64,000 bases of DNA from Rhodospirillaceae bacterium (GTDB taxonomy: Bacteria; Pseudomonadota; Alphaproteobacteria; Reyranellales; Reyranellaceae): assembly GCA_009772935.1 (NCBI GenBank), contig WOUR01000003.1, positions 107,515 to 171,514 on the forward strand, given 5' to 3'. Within the stretch, counting starts at the first letter, position 1. Each line of letters starts with the position of its first letter. A model generated the notes under the pieces. It made no database searches. It was given only the letters and a program-made list of their open reading frames with translations, and had not been told where the DNA came from. Below are positions 1 through 7,946 of this stretch, in pieces. A program made the translations under genes and the position numbers.

Positions 1-126
1 GACGACGCGGTGTGGCTGTGGTCGGGCAGCAACATCGACTTCGCCATCACCCGCGCCAACGTGCGCGGTATTCCGGCGCTGCGCGGCGGTGCCGTCCAGG
101 TCGAGGGCGCGTGGTTCGCGAAGTAG
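1..126 (+). CDS. Peptide ABC transporter substrate-binding protein, C-terminal fragment
   Basis: Only the last 41 codons are inside the window; the frame is open from base 1 to the TAG at 124-126. The visible tail (…NVRGIPALRGGAVQVEGAWFAK) resembles the C-terminus of family 5 (SBP_bac_5) periplasmic solute-binding proteins. The assignment rests mainly on context: two permease genes and two ATPase genes of the dipeptide/oligopeptide type follow directly on the same strand. It would capture the peptide or related substrate in the periplasm and deliver it to the permeases. The substrate cannot be read from the fragment. Confidence 0.6.
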   Translation, partial: DDAVWLWSGSNIDFAITRANVRGIPALRGGAVQVEGAWFAK

Positions 127-164
127 ATAGAGGCCGGGCCTAGGGTAGCGTAGGGGCGTTGCCA

Positions 165-1118
165 ATGCCGTGGCTTGCGCGCCAGTTGGTGCGGCTGGTG
201 GTCGTGCTGTTCTGCGTCACCCTGCTCACCTACATGATCGTCAACATCCTGCCGGGTGACGTGGCGATCGTGATCCTGGGGAACCTCGCAACACCCGAGG
301 ACATTGCAGGCCTCCGTGCCGATCTCGGCCTCGATCGGCCGATGCTGGTGCGGTACTTCGACTGGCTCGGCTCGGCGCTCTCGGGTGACCTCGGCCGCTC
401 CTACCGCAACGGCGAGCCCGTGGTGCAGGCGATCGTCGACCGACTGCCGGTGTCGCTGCAGCTCATGGTGATGGCGCAGGTGATAGCACTTGGCATCGCG
501 ATCCCGGTGGCGCTGCTCGCGGCCCGGCGGCCCGGCGGTCTGTTCGATCGCATCTCGGCCTCGGCCGCCTTCGGCTTTCTCGCGATGCCCAATTTCATGC
601 TGGGCATCGTGCTGATCTACCTGTTCTCGGTATCCTTCGATCTGCTGCCGGCGACCGGCTTCACGCCGGTGTCCGAGGGGCTGTGGGACAATCTCGAATC
701 GATGATCCTGCCGTCCCTCACCCTGGGCCTGATCGAGTGGACGGTGCTGATGCGTGTGCTGCGCTCGGACCTGCTGACCACGTTGAAGGAGGATTTCATA
801 CTGCTGGCCCGGGCCAAGGGCCTGCCGCCGTGGCGGGTCCTGCTTCAGCATGCGTTGCGTCCCTCGTCCTTCACCCTGATCACCATCCTGGGCCTCAACA
901 TCGGCGGCCTGATCGGCGGCGCGGTGATCGTGGAGCAGATTTTCGCCCTTCCGGGCGTCGGCCGGCTGCTGCTGGGCGGCATCTTCAATCGCGACCTGAT
1001 CCTCGTGCAGGGCACCGTGGCCTTCATCGCGGTGGGCTTCGTGGTCATCAACTTCCTGGTCGACATGCTCTACGCCGTGCTCGACCCGAGGGTGCGTCAT
1101 GTCCGCTTCCGCAGCTAA
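165..1118 (+). CDS. ABC transporter permease, DppB/OppB type
   Basis: A 317-residue integral membrane protein of the BPD_transp_1 family with about six membrane segments and the N-terminal segment typical of DppB-like permeases. The C-terminal part carries the EAA-loop region that docks on the ATPase (around 'ARAKGLPPWRVLLQHALRP') and ends in 'YAVLDPRVRH', a very common DppB ending. The ATG at 165 is preferred over an in-frame TTG two codons upstream. It overlaps the next permease gene by 20 bp and forms the inner-membrane channel together with it. Role in peptide uptake is inferred from family and operon. Confidence 0.9.
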   Translation: MPWLARQLVRLVVVLFCVTLLTYMIVNILPGDVAIVILGNLATPEDIAGLRADLGLDRPMLVRYFDWLGSALSGDLGRSYRNGEPVVQAIVDRLPVSLQLMVMAQVIALGIAIPVALLAARRPGGLFDRISASAAFGFLAMPNFMLGIVLIYLFSVSFDLLPATGFTPVSEGLWDNLESMILPSLTLGLIEWTVLMRVLRSDLLTTLKEDFILLARAKGLPPWRVLLQHALRPSSFTLITILGLNIGGLIGGAVIVEQIFALPGVGRLLLGGIFNRDLILVQGTVAFIAVGFVVINFLVDMLYAVLDPRVRHVRFRS

Positions 1119-1962
1119 GGTCGCTGCCATCGCCGCGACGGGGCCGCGTCGCCGCTGGCGCTGGGCGCTCGCCCTGCCGCTGGGCTGGCTGCTGCTCGTC
1201 GTCTTCCTGGCGATCACCGCCGACTGGATCGGGCTGCCCGATCCGTCGGCGCAGGAACTGATCCTGCGCCGCAAGCCGCCTTCCGCCGAGTTCCTCCTGG
1301 GCACGGACAATCTCGGGCGCGACATGCTCTCGCGCGTGATCTATGGCGCCCGCACCTCGCTGATCGTGGGCATCTGCGCGCCGATCCTCGGCTTCCTCGT
1401 TGGCGGTGCAATCGGCATGAGTGCCGGCTACTTCCGCGGCAAGGTCGATACACTGGCGGTCGGCTTCATCGACATCCTGCTCGCTTTCCCGTCGCTGGTG
1501 CTGGCGCTCACCTTCACCGCCTATCTCGGGCAGAGCCTGTTCAACGTCACCTTGGCGCTGGGCATTCTGTCGATTCCGGCCGCTGCGCGCGTGGCACGGG
1601 CCAACACGCTGGCCTGGGCGAACCGCGACTTCGTGCTGGCCGCCCGCACCATCGGCGCCAGCGACTGGCGCATCCTGACGCGCGAGATCCTGCCGAACCT
1701 CCTGCCGCCGATGTTCGCCTTCTGGCTGGTGGCGATCAGCGTAATCATCGTGGCCGAGGGCGCGCTGTCGTTCCTGGGGCTCGGCATCCCGGCGCCGCAA
1801 CCCAGCTGGGGTGGCATGATCGCCGATGGGCGCGAGGCGCTGGACGTGGCGCCCTACACCGCGCTGATTCCGGCGGCGGTGATGTTCGCCACGGTCCTGT
1901 CGCTCAACTTCGTGGGCGACATTGTGCGCAACATGGTCGATCCGCGGAGGTCGGCCCTGTGA
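1099..1962 (+). CDS. ABC transporter permease, DppC/OppC type
   Basis: A 287-residue membrane permease, partner of the preceding DppB-like protein. The N-terminal half has the OppC_N transmembrane segment followed by 'FLLGTDNLGRDMLSRVIYGAR', the hallmark DppC motif. The EAA loop lies near 'LAARTIGASDWRILTREILPN', and 'GALSFLGLGIPAPQPSWG' is a second hallmark. The start overlaps the upstream gene; the stop overlaps the GTG of the ATPase gene by 4 bp, indicating translational coupling in one operon. Confidence 0.92.
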   Translation: MSASAAKVAAIAATGPRRRWRWALALPLGWLLLVVFLAITADWIGLPDPSAQELILRRKPPSAEFLLGTDNLGRDMLSRVIYGARTSLIVGICAPILGFLVGGAIGMSAGYFRGKVDTLAVGFIDILLAFPSLVLALTFTAYLGQSLFNVTLALGILSIPAAARVARANTLAWANRDFVLAARTIGASDWRILTREILPNLLPPMFAFWLVAISVIIVAEGALSFLGLGIPAPQPSWGGMIADGREALDVAPYTALIPAAVMFATVLSLNFVGDIVRNMVDPRRSAL

Positions 1963-2963
1963 GCGGCCAGCCGAATACGCCGCTCCTGTCGGTACGCAAC
2001 GCCGAGGTGAGCTTCTCCACGGCGCGCGGTCCCCTGCGCGCGGTCGATGGCGTGTCGTTCGACCTGCAAGAGGGGCGCACGCTCGGCATCGTGGGCGAGT
2101 CCGGATCGGGCAAGTCTGTGCTGGTGCGCTCGCTGATCGGCCTGGTCGGCGCCGGCTCGGGCGCCGGTGTGGCCGGCCAGGTCCTGTTCGAAGGGCGCGA
2201 TCTTCGCAGCCTTTCGCCCCGGGAATTCCGCCAGGTGTTGGGCACCGAGATCGGCATCGTGTTCCAGGATCCGATGACCTCGCTCAATCCGGTGATGAAG
2301 ATCGGCCGGCAGATCGGGGAGGGGCTGCGCCTCCACCGCGGGTTGGATTCCAAGGCGGCCGCCCGCCGCGCCGTCGAATTGCTGAACGAGGTCGGCATTC
2401 CCGAGCCGGAGCGCCGCGCGGGACAGTATCCGCATGAAATGTCGGGCGGCATGCGCCAGCGCGTGGCCATCGCCATCGCGATCGCCTGCGCCCCAAAGCT
2501 GCTGATCGCCGACGAGCCGACGACGGCGCTCGACGTGACGGTCCAGCGGCAGATCCTCGACCTGCTGCAGGGCGAGCAGCGCCAGCGCGGCATGGCGATG
2601 ATCCTGATCACCCACGATCTCGGCGTGGCCGCCGGCCGGAGCGACGACATCATGGTCATGTATGCCGGCCGCGCGGTGGAAACCGCGGCGACGCGCGACA
2701 TCTTTCGTTCGCCGCGCATGCCCTATACCGAGGCGCTGCTGCGCTCGCTGCCGCGGCTCACCGATCCCACGCACACGCGGCTCAGCGCCATTCCCGGCCG
2801 GCCGCCCGACTTGGCGCGGCGCAGCGGCGGTTGTGCCTTTGGACCGCGCTGCCTCTACCGCACCGAGCGGTGCGATGCCGAGCAGCCGCGGCTCACGAGG
2901 GGCGGCGGACGCGGCTATGCCTGTTTCCATCCACGGGGCGTGGCGCCGGGAGGCGTCGCATGA
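1959..2963 (+). CDS. Peptide ABC transporter ATP-binding protein, OppD/DppD type
   Basis: A 334-residue ATPase of the peptide-importer family. Walker A is GESGSGKS at residues 46-53, the ABC signature is in 'MSGGMRQRVAIAIA', and Walker B is 'LLIADEP'. The C-terminus has the oligo_HPY extension with the cysteine pattern 'GCAFGPRCLYRTERC', seen in OppD/DppD proteins and in some members an Fe-S site. The start is GTG, overlapping the permease stop (GTGA); the stop overlaps the next ATG (ATGA). Hydrolyses ATP on the cytoplasmic face to power uptake. Confidence 0.92.
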   Translation: MSGQPNTPLLSVRNAEVSFSTARGPLRAVDGVSFDLQEGRTLGIVGESGSGKSVLVRSLIGLVGAGSGAGVAGQVLFEGRDLRSLSPREFRQVLGTEIGIVFQDPMTSLNPVMKIGRQIGEGLRLHRGLDSKAAARRAVELLNEVGIPEPERRAGQYPHEMSGGMRQRVAIAIAIACAPKLLIADEPTTALDVTVQRQILDLLQGEQRQRGMAMILITHDLGVAAGRSDDIMVMYAGRAVETAATRDIFRSPRMPYTEALLRSLPRLTDPTHTRLSAIPGRPPDLARRSGGCAFGPRCLYRTERCDAEQPRLTRGGGRGYACFHPRGVAPGGVA

Positions 2964-3919
2964 GCGATCTCCTCGCGATCCAGAATCTCGTGGTCGAATA
3001 CCCGGTGGGAGGCGGCCGCCACGTCCATGCTGTGAGCGACGTCACGCTCGCGGTGAAGCGGGGCGAGACGCTGGGCTTGGTCGGTGAGTCGGGGTCCGGC
3101 AAGTCCTCGCTGGCGCGAGCGCTGCTGCAGTTGCCGCCACCGAAGGCCGGCGCCGTCGTATTTGACGGCCAGGACCTGACGCAGATGCGCGGCCAGGCGC
3201 TGCGGGCCATGCGGCCGCGCCTGCAGATGATCTTCCAGGACCCGATTGCCTCGCTCAATCCGCGCCGCAAGGTCGCCGAGATCATCGCCGAGCCGCTGAT
3301 CGTGTCGGGCGTGTCGGATACCGCCGAGCGCACCCGTCGCGTCCGCGCCGTCATGGAGGCGGTCGGCCTCGATCCCGACCTCGTCTGGAACAGGAGGCCG
3401 CACGAATTCTCCGGCGGCCAGTGCCAGCGCATCGCCATCGCGCGCGCCCTCGTCCTCGAGCCCGCCCTGATCGTGTGCGACGAGCCGGTGTCGGCGCTCG
3501 ACGTCTCGATCCGGGCGCAGATCGTCAATCTCCTGGAGGACATGAAGGCGCGCTTTGGCCTCACGCTCCTGTTCATCGCCCACGATCTCGCGGTGGTGAA
3601 ATCGGTGTCGGACCGCGTCGCCGTCATGTATCTCGGCCGGCTCTGCGAGGTCGCCGATTCGGACTCGCTGTTCGCGACGCCGGCGCATCCCTACACGGCC
3701 GCACTCATGGCCGCGATTCCGGTGCCCGATCCCGACGTACCACTCGGCGACACCAAGTTGAAGCCCGGCGACCCGCCGTCGCCGCTCGACCCGCCCTCGG
3801 GCTGCCGCTTCCGCACGCGCTGCCCGCATGCCCAGCCGCGTTGCGCCTCCGAAGTGCCGCCGCTGCGCCGCATCGGACCCGCCCGCGAGGTTGCCTGCCA
3901 CTTCCCGCTGGTCGGGTGA
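2960..3919 (+). CDS. Peptide ABC transporter ATP-binding protein, OppF/DppF type
   Basis: A 319-residue second ATPase of the importer. Walker A GESGSGKS is at residues 42-49, signature 'FSGGQCQRIAIARAL', Walker B '[14 protein letters not shown]'. The oligo_HPY C-terminal extension holds 'SGCRFRTRCPHAQPRC'. The ATG at 2960 overlaps the stop of the OppD-like gene; an open frame continues upstream but would bury most of that gene's end, so the overlap start is chosen. This is the last gene of the operon and converges on the anti-sigma gene with a 6-bp gap. Confidence 0.92.
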   Translation: MSDLLAIQNLVVEYPVGGGRHVHAVSDVTLAVKRGETLGLVGESGSGKSSLARALLQLPPPKAGAVVFDGQDLTQMRGQALRAMRPRLQMIFQDPIASLNPRRKVAEIIAEPLIVSGVSDTAERTRRVRAVMEAVGLDPDLVWNRRPHEFSGGQCQRIAIARALVLEPALIVCDEPVSALDVSIRAQIVNLLEDMKARFGLTLLFIAHDLAVVKSVSDRVAVMYLGRLCEVADSDSLFATPAHPYTAALMAAIPVPDPDVPLGDTKLKPGDPPSPLDPPSGCRFRTRCPHAQPRCASEVPPLRRIGPAREVACHFPLVG

Positions 3920-3925
3920 CGCCGG

Positions 3926-4651
3926 CTATAGCGTGCGCGCCGTCGTGCCCTTGTAGAGAATCGGGCCCGTCGGGCGTCCGGTTGGCGAGCCGCCGGACGG
4001 TTCCAGCGTGATCTCGAACAGCTGGTCGGCCGCCGTGGTGGGCAACCGCTCGAGATCGAGCGGCGTCGCCCGGGCGCGGTCGAGCAGGCCGACCGATCGC
4101 GGGCCGATTTCGCGGTTCCAGAGCGTCCAGACCTGCAGCGAGCGTCCGGCCGGCACGGTCATGTCGACGAGCGGGATCATCTCGACCCTGCCGTCGGCGA
4201 AGGCGTTGACGATGGCACCGGCCTGGCGCGTCGCATCGTCGACCAGGATGGCGACGTAGACCGGCTTGCGGGCCGCCACCTCCTGCGCGTGCCGCACGGT
4301 CACGGTGGTGACGACCGCGAGGGCCAGGGCGGCGGTGACCCCGGACAGCGCCGCGATCCGCAGCGCGCCCAGGCTGTTCCATAGCCAAGGCAGTAGCCCG
4401 GTCGGTGCGGCCTGGGGCGCGGCAACCGCCGTGCCCATGCCGGCCTCGATCCGGCGCCACAGTTCGTCGGCCGGCACGACAGGTTCTGCCGTGTTGTCGA
4501 ACGCCGCGAAATGCTTCTGCCAGGCGGCGACCTCGCGCGCAAAGGCGGGATCGGAAGTGAGGCGGCGCTCGGCCGCGGCGTGCGTTTCGGGCTCCAGCAG
4601 GCCCAGCACGAACTCGGCGGCGTGGATCCGGTCTTCGCGGTCGGGCGTCAT
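3926..4651 (-). CDS. Anti-sigma factor, RskA-like
   Basis: A 241-residue predicted single-span inner-membrane protein. The N-terminal region (about residues 1-75, 'AAERRLTSDPAFAREVAAW') is the cytoplasmic anti-sigma segment typical of RskA/ChrR-like regulators. A hydrophobic helix follows at roughly residues 95-120. The periplasmic RskA domain includes 'PAGRSLQVWTLW' and 'LFEITLEPSGGSPTGRPTGP', a very typical ending. The ATG overlaps the sigma-factor stop by 4 bp, so the two are coupled and presumably bind each other. Longer in-frame starts would run back through the sigma gene and are rejected. Confidence 0.9.
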   Translation of the reverse strand: MTPDREDRIHAAEFVLGLLEPETHAAAERRLTSDPAFAREVAAWQKHFAAFDNTAEPVVPADELWRRIEAGMGTAVAAPQAAPTGLLPWLWNSLGALRIAALSGVTAALALAVVTTVTVRHAQEVAARKPVYVAILVDDATRQAGAIVNAFADGRVEMIPLVDMTVPAGRSLQVWTLWNREIGPRSVGLLDRARATPLDLERLPTTAADQLFEITLEPSGGSPTGRPTGPILYKGTTARTL

Positions 4652-5202
4652 CCCAGGCACTCCTGCAGGGAGACCAGGCCACGGCGGATCCAGCTCTTGA
4701 CGGTGCCCAGCGGCACGCCGAGGCGCCCTGCCAGTTCCCCGTGACTGAAGCCGTGAACGTAGGCCAGGACGATGGCGCTGCGGCGGCCGGTATCGAGCTG
4801 CTCGAGGCAGTGCCGCAGGGCACTGGACTCGGGCAGCCGCGCAAGGGCCGAGTTGGGCTCGGGCGCGTCGCTGTCCAGCGGCTCGTCGGGATCGAAGCGC
4901 CGTTCGTCGCGCAGGATCGTCAACGCCTGGTTCCGTACGATCGTGTAGATCCAGGCCCGCGCCGAGCCGCGCGACGGATCGAAGCTTCGGGCGCTGCGCC
5001 AGATGCGCACGAAGGCGTCGTGCGTCGCCTCCTCGGCAAGATCGCGGCGGCGCAGGATGCGGATCGCCACGCCGACCATGCGGGCGGCCTCGAGATCGTA
5101 GATGACGCGCAACGCCGACTGCTCGCCGGCGGCGCAGCGGACGATCGCGGCCGAGATCCCGGCTTCCAGCGCCGCGTGATCGGATGGCAGTTCTGCCGTC
5201 AT
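4648..5202 (-). CDS. ECF-family RNA polymerase sigma factor
   Basis: A 184-residue group-4 sigma factor. Sigma region 2 is in the N-terminal half ('EEATHDAFVRIWRSARSFDP' then 'ARAWIYTIVRNQALTILRDE'), and region 4 with its helix-turn-helix is near the end ('FSHGELAGRLGVPLGTVKSW'). I choose ATG 5202 rather than 5292 because AGGAAG sits 6 nt before 5202 and the extra 30 residues have no sigma character. The translationally coupled anti-sigma factor should hold it at the membrane until a signal arrives. The divergent DUF4394 gene is its most obvious target, and autoregulation is likely from the shared motif upstream. Confidence 0.93.
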   Translation of the reverse strand: MTAELPSDHAALEAGISAAIVRCAAGEQSALRVIYDLEAARMVGVAIRILRRRDLAEEATHDAFVRIWRSARSFDPSRGSARAWIYTIVRNQALTILRDERRFDPDEPLDSDAPEPNSALARLPESSALRHCLEQLDTGRRSAIVLAYVHGFSHGELAGRLGVPLGTVKSWIRRGLVSLQECLG

Positions 5203-5261
5203 TGCTTCCTGCGCGCCTGTTGCGGTTGCCGCACCGTCCGGTACCGCTGCGCCTTCTTGGA

Positions 5262-5291
5262 GAATACTTCGGAAAACGGCAATTGGATGCA
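5262..5291 (-). promoter_or_regulatory. Candidate ECF promoter for the sigma/anti-sigma operon
   Basis: On the minus strand TGCATCCAA begins at 5291 and GTATTC at 5267, 24 nt further on. This would leave a leader of about 50 nt before the sigma start at 5202. The same pair of elements occurs on the plus strand ahead of the DUF4394 gene, which is the reason for the call. The -35-like box is part of the 10-bp palindrome GGATGCATCC (5285-5294). Inferred from repetition and position only. Confidence 0.45.
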
Positions 5292-5324
5292 TCCGACACC
5301 CGATCCCGATTTATTTTCCGCGCC

Positions 5325-5355
5325 TGCATCCAAACGAACCGGCCGGCCGGTATCC
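5325..5355 (+). promoter_or_regulatory. Candidate ECF promoter for the DUF4394 gene
   Basis: TGCATCCAA at 5325-5333 and GTATCC at 5350-5355, start to start 25 nt, match the minus-strand pair in front of the sigma gene. The predicted leader to ATG 5401 is about 40 nt and contains the ribosome site AAGGAGA. Recognition by the neighbouring sigma factor is an inference. Confidence 0.45.
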
Positions 5356-5400
5356 GCTGCATGACCCGCTCATGGGTCAGAAAACGGAAGGAGAGATCCA

Positions 5401-6171
5401 ATGACGGTGAAGGCATTCCTGGCCGCTTCGGCCCTGGTGACCTTGGCGGGCACGGCGCAGGCGGCGGATGTCGCCGCCCTGATCGGCAACGATACGATCG
5501 CCATCGTCGACACCTCGGCCAAGAAGGCGACGAAGAAGATGAAGGTCGAGAGCGTCACGGGTCCGTTGGTCGGCATCGACGTGCGGCCGGCCGACGGCAT
5601 GCTCTACGCGCTGTCTGCCGACGGCACGCTCTACACCATCGCGATGGACGGCAAGGCCACGAAGAAGTCGAAGCTGGAGACGATGCTGCCGGCCGGCGCG
5701 TCGGCGACGGTCGACTTCAATCCCGTCGCCGACCGGCTGCGCGTCATCGGCAGCGACGGCACCAGCCTTCGCGTGAACGTCGACGACGGCAAGGTCATCA
5801 AGGACGGCAGCCTGAAATACGCCGATGCCGATGCCAACAAGGGCAAGTCGCCAAAGGTCATGGCCGGCGCCTACACCAACTCGGTCAAGGGCACGAAGGA
5901 AACGACGCTGCTCAACGTCGACACCACGACGGGCGCCCTGGTGAAGCAGGCGCCACCGAACGACGGCGTCCTCAACACGGTCGGTGCGCTGGGCGCGAAG
6001 GTCGATGTCGTCGCCTTCGATATCTGGTCGGACGGCACGAAGAACGAAGGCTGGGCCATGACCGGCGACCAGCTCTGGTCGATCGATCTGGCGACTGGCA
6101 GGGCGACGCAAGTGGCGAAGATCGAGGGCCTGGGCGGCCCCGTCACCGACATCGCCATCCTGAAGAAGTAA
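5401..6171 (+). CDS. Secreted DUF4394 domain protein
   Basis: A 256-residue protein with a Sec signal peptide (residues 1-21, ending 'GTAQA'), so the mature form should be periplasmic or exported. The rest matches the DUF4394 pattern: repeated short blades such as 'GPLVGIDVRPADGMLYALSADGTLYTI' (shown in part), 'VDFNPVADRLRVIGSDG' and 'TGDQLWSIDLATG', suggesting a beta-propeller-like fold. Function is unknown. It faces an ECF sigma/anti-sigma operon and shares a putative promoter motif with it, so an envelope-stress or redox response role is plausible but unproven. A strong terminator follows 16 bp after the stop. A good SD (AAGGAGA) fixes the start. Confidence 0.88.
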   Translation: MTVKAFLAASALVTLAGTAQAADVAALIGNDTIAIVDTSAKKATKKMKVESVTGPLVGIDVRPADGMLYALSADGTLYTIAMDGKATKKSKLETMLPAGASATVDFNPVADRLRVIGSDGTSLRVNVDDGKVIKDGSLKYADADANKGKSPKVMAGAYTNSVKGTKETTLLNVDTTTGALVKQAPPNDGVLNTVGALGAKVDVVAFDIWSDGTKNEGWAMTGDQLWSIDLATGRATQVAKIEGLGGPVTDIAILKK

Positions 6172-6187
6172 CGCGCCCTGAAACGAA

Positions 6188-6213
6188 AACGGCGGACCCG
6201 AAGGTCCGCCGTT
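6188..6213. terminator. Rho-independent, probably bidirectional terminator
   Basis: An 11-bp perfect GC-rich stem (6188-6198 with 6203-6213) closes a CGAA loop. Plus-strand RNA continues with CTTTC and minus-strand RNA with a TTTTC-rich stretch. It ends the DUF4394 transcript and lies 39 bp beyond the 3' end of the tRNA-Pro gene on the other strand. Confidence 0.85.
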
Positions 6214-6222
6214 CTTTCGTGA

Positions 6223-6241
6223 CCGATGCCCTTGGCATCGG
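6223..6241. other. Hairpin just downstream of tRNA-Pro
   Basis: CCGATGCC and GGCATCGG form an 8-bp stem around a 3-nt loop. On the minus strand it follows the encoded CCA of the tRNA by 10 nt. There is no U-tract, so it may aid 3' processing or stability rather than terminate. Confidence 0.5.
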
Positions 6242-6251
6242 CCTCGCCGAT

Positions 6252-6328
6252 TGGTCGGAGCGAGAGGATTCGAACCTCCGGCCCCTAGCTCCCGAAGCTA
6301 GTGCTCTACCAGGCTGAGCTACGCTCCG
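6252..6328 (-). tRNA. tRNA-Pro (anticodon CGG)
   Basis: Read on the minus strand, a 7-bp acceptor stem CGGAGCG/CGCTCCG, a D arm with 'AGCTCAGCCTGGTAGAGC', an anticodon stem CTAGC/GCTAG with loop TTCGGGA, and a T arm with GGTTCGAATCC are all present. Anticodon CGG decodes CCG proline codons. A73 and CCA are encoded, the CCA ending at 6252. The C1:G72 pair is normal for bacterial tRNA-Pro. Confidence 0.98.
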
Positions 6329-6365
6329 TCAGGATTTGCGGACTCCGGCCCGCGGCGAGGCCGGG

Positions 6366-6394
6366 GTTATAGCCGCCACCCCGGTGGGTCGCAA
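6366..6394 (-). promoter_or_regulatory. Candidate sigma-70 promoter for tRNA-Pro
   Basis: On the minus strand TTGCGA (6394-6389) and TATAAC (6371-6366) are separated by exactly 17 nt. Transcription would start near 6359, about 30 nt before the tRNA 5' end, leaving a leader for RNase P. No start-site evidence beyond the match. Confidence 0.55.
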
Positions 6395-6446
6395 GGGCCC
6401 AGCCCGCCCGCTATAGTCGCCTCGTGATTCGGGCCCAGGGGGATGA

Positions 6447-7271
6447 ATGGCGAAGGTAAAGCGGTTGAAAATCGCGTTGATCGGCTACGGCGCCATCAGC
6501 CAGATGCTGTTCGACGTTTTTCGCGAAAAGAAGCCGCCCATCGACATCGTGGGTGTTCTGGTGCGCAAGGGCAGGGTCGCGGCCACCCAGAAGAAGCTCG
6601 GCAAGAAGGTCGCGGTCGTCGATGACCTGAAAGCGCTGCTGAAACTCAAGCCCGACGTCGTGGTCGAGGCAGCCAGCCAACAGGCGGTGCGCGACTGGGG
6701 CGAGACCATCCTGAAGAAGGGCATCGACTTCATGGTGATCGCCACCGGCGCCTACGGCGACCCGGGGCTGTGGAAGAAGCACGTGAAGGCGGCGGAGAAG
6801 GGCGGTGCGCGCCTGCGGCTGCCGGCTGGCGCCATCGCCGGCCTGGACGGGTTGCTCGCCATGCGGCTCGGCAAGCTGGAGCGGGTGAAATACATCTCGA
6901 TCAAGCCGCCGCATGCCTGGACGGGCACGCCAGCCGAGACCGAGTTCGACCTGCCGTCGATCAAGGAACCGACCGTGATCTTCCGTGGCTCGCCGGCCGA
7001 TGCGGGGCGGCTCTATCCGAAGAATGCCAATCTGGCGGTCACCGTGGCCCTCTGTGGCGCCGGTCTCGACAGGACGGAGATCGAGCTGGTGGCTGATCCG
7101 ACGCTGCCGCCCGGAACCAATGCCAGCAAACTGGAGGTCGTCTCCGATTCAGGCGAACTGAAGCTCGAGCGGCTGGGCCGGGCCATGCCTGACAATCCCA
7201 AGACCGGCGTGCTCACCGCCCTCACCATGGCGGACGACCTGATGAAGATCGTCCGCCACAGCGACTGGTAG
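6447..7271 (+). CDS. nadX: Aspartate dehydrogenase
   Basis: A 274-residue protein of the DUF108/L-aspartate dehydrogenase family. The Rossmann start 'IALIGYGAIS' has its Gly-rich turn at residues 13-18. Further family motifs are 'LPAGAIAGLDGL', 'KPPHAWTGTP' and 'YPKNANLAVTVALCG'. It oxidises L-aspartate with NAD(P)+ to iminoaspartate/oxaloacetate and ammonia; in some bacteria it replaces NadB in NAD synthesis, in others it feeds polyhydroxyalkanoate metabolism. No nadA or nadC is adjacent, so the pathway is not fixed by context. A TATAGT -10-like box at 6412-6417 and a GGGGG ribosome site precede the ATG. It ends 4 bp before the convergent LTXXQ gene. Confidence 0.88.
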   Translation: MAKVKRLKIALIGYGAISQMLFDVFREKKPPIDIVGVLVRKGRVAATQKKLGKKVAVVDDLKALLKLKPDVVVEAASQQAVRDWGETILKKGIDFMVIATGAYGDPGLWKKHVKAAEKGGARLRLPAGAIAGLDGLLAMRLGKLERVKYISIKPPHAWTGTPAETEFDLPSIKEPTVIFRGSPADAGRLYPKNANLAVTVALCGAGLDRTEIELVADPTLPPGTNASKLEVVSDSGELKLERLGRAMPDNPKTGVLTALTMADDLMKIVRHSDW

Positions 7272-7275
7272 GCTT

Positions 7276-7869
7276 TTAGCGCGGGCCGGGGCCGGGGTGG
7301 CCCATCGCCGCACCGCGGTGATGGGCGACGCCGGGACGCGGACGGTCGAGGAGCGCCTTCTGCTCCGGCGTCAGGACGGCAACCAGCGCCGTCAGCGCCG
7401 GCTTCACGGCCTCGATCGTGGCGATGCGGGCCTTCATGGCGTCTTCCTCCATGGTCAGGCGCTCGAGATAGGTCGGGCGCTCCTTCATCTCGGCCGGCAG
7501 GCTCTGGCAGCGGGCCATCGACTTGGCGCTGGCCTCGTCGGCGGCCTTCTCGAAGGTGTTCCAGGCCGTCATCTGGTCTGGCTTCAGCTCCAGCCGAGCC
7601 TTGAGGTAGGCGCGATCGCCGATGCGGCGGGCGGCCATGTCGAGACACATCGACTTGGGCGAGAAGCTGCGCTCGACGCGTGCAGCCCCACGCTCGCCGG
7701 GGGTGCGCTCTCCCCGTGCGGCCGGAGGCGGCGGCGGGGCGGGCGGGGTGGCCTGCGCGAGCTCGATCGTGTCGTCCTCGAACAGATCGAAGGCCGAGGC
7801 AGGGGCGGTGAAGGCAAGGCCCGCCGCCAGGACGAGAGCGGTGGGCAGGACCAGGGAACGGATCGACAT
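7276..7869 (-). CDS. LTXXQ-motif (Spy/CpxP-like) periplasmic protein
   Basis: A 197-residue protein with a signal peptide ending near 'FTAPASA', a short Pro-rich linker 'PPAPPPPPAARGERTPG', then a helical domain. That domain has two family features: 'LKARLELKPDQMTAWNTFE' and 'LVAVLTPEQKALLD' (LTPEQ = LTXXQ). Family members Spy and CpxP are periplasmic chaperones or stress sensors; the alphaproteobacterial versions are poorly studied. ATG 7869 is preferred over 7884 because GCGAGG precedes it at a proper distance. The tail is His/Gly/Pro-rich, which might bind metals, but this is speculative. Confidence 0.8.
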   Translation of the reverse strand: MSIRSLVLPTALVLAAGLAFTAPASAFDLFEDDTIELAQATPPAPPPPPAARGERTPGERGAARVERSFSPKSMCLDMAARRIGDRAYLKARLELKPDQMTAWNTFEKAADEASAKSMARCQSLPAEMKERPTYLERLTMEEDAMKARIATIEAVKPALTALVAVLTPEQKALLDRPRPGVAHHRGAAMGHPGPGPR

Positions 7870-7946
7870 CGGAAACCTCGCCATAGAAGGGGTGGTTCCC
7901 GAGGTACGGACCGAGGACGCCGAGCGTGCCCGACAGGGAGGTTAAG

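Noticed and set aside
5203..5292. Longer N-terminus for the ECF sigma factor
   Set aside because: The added residues show no sigma homology and would cover the promoter-like motif; ATG 5202 has a proper ribosome site.
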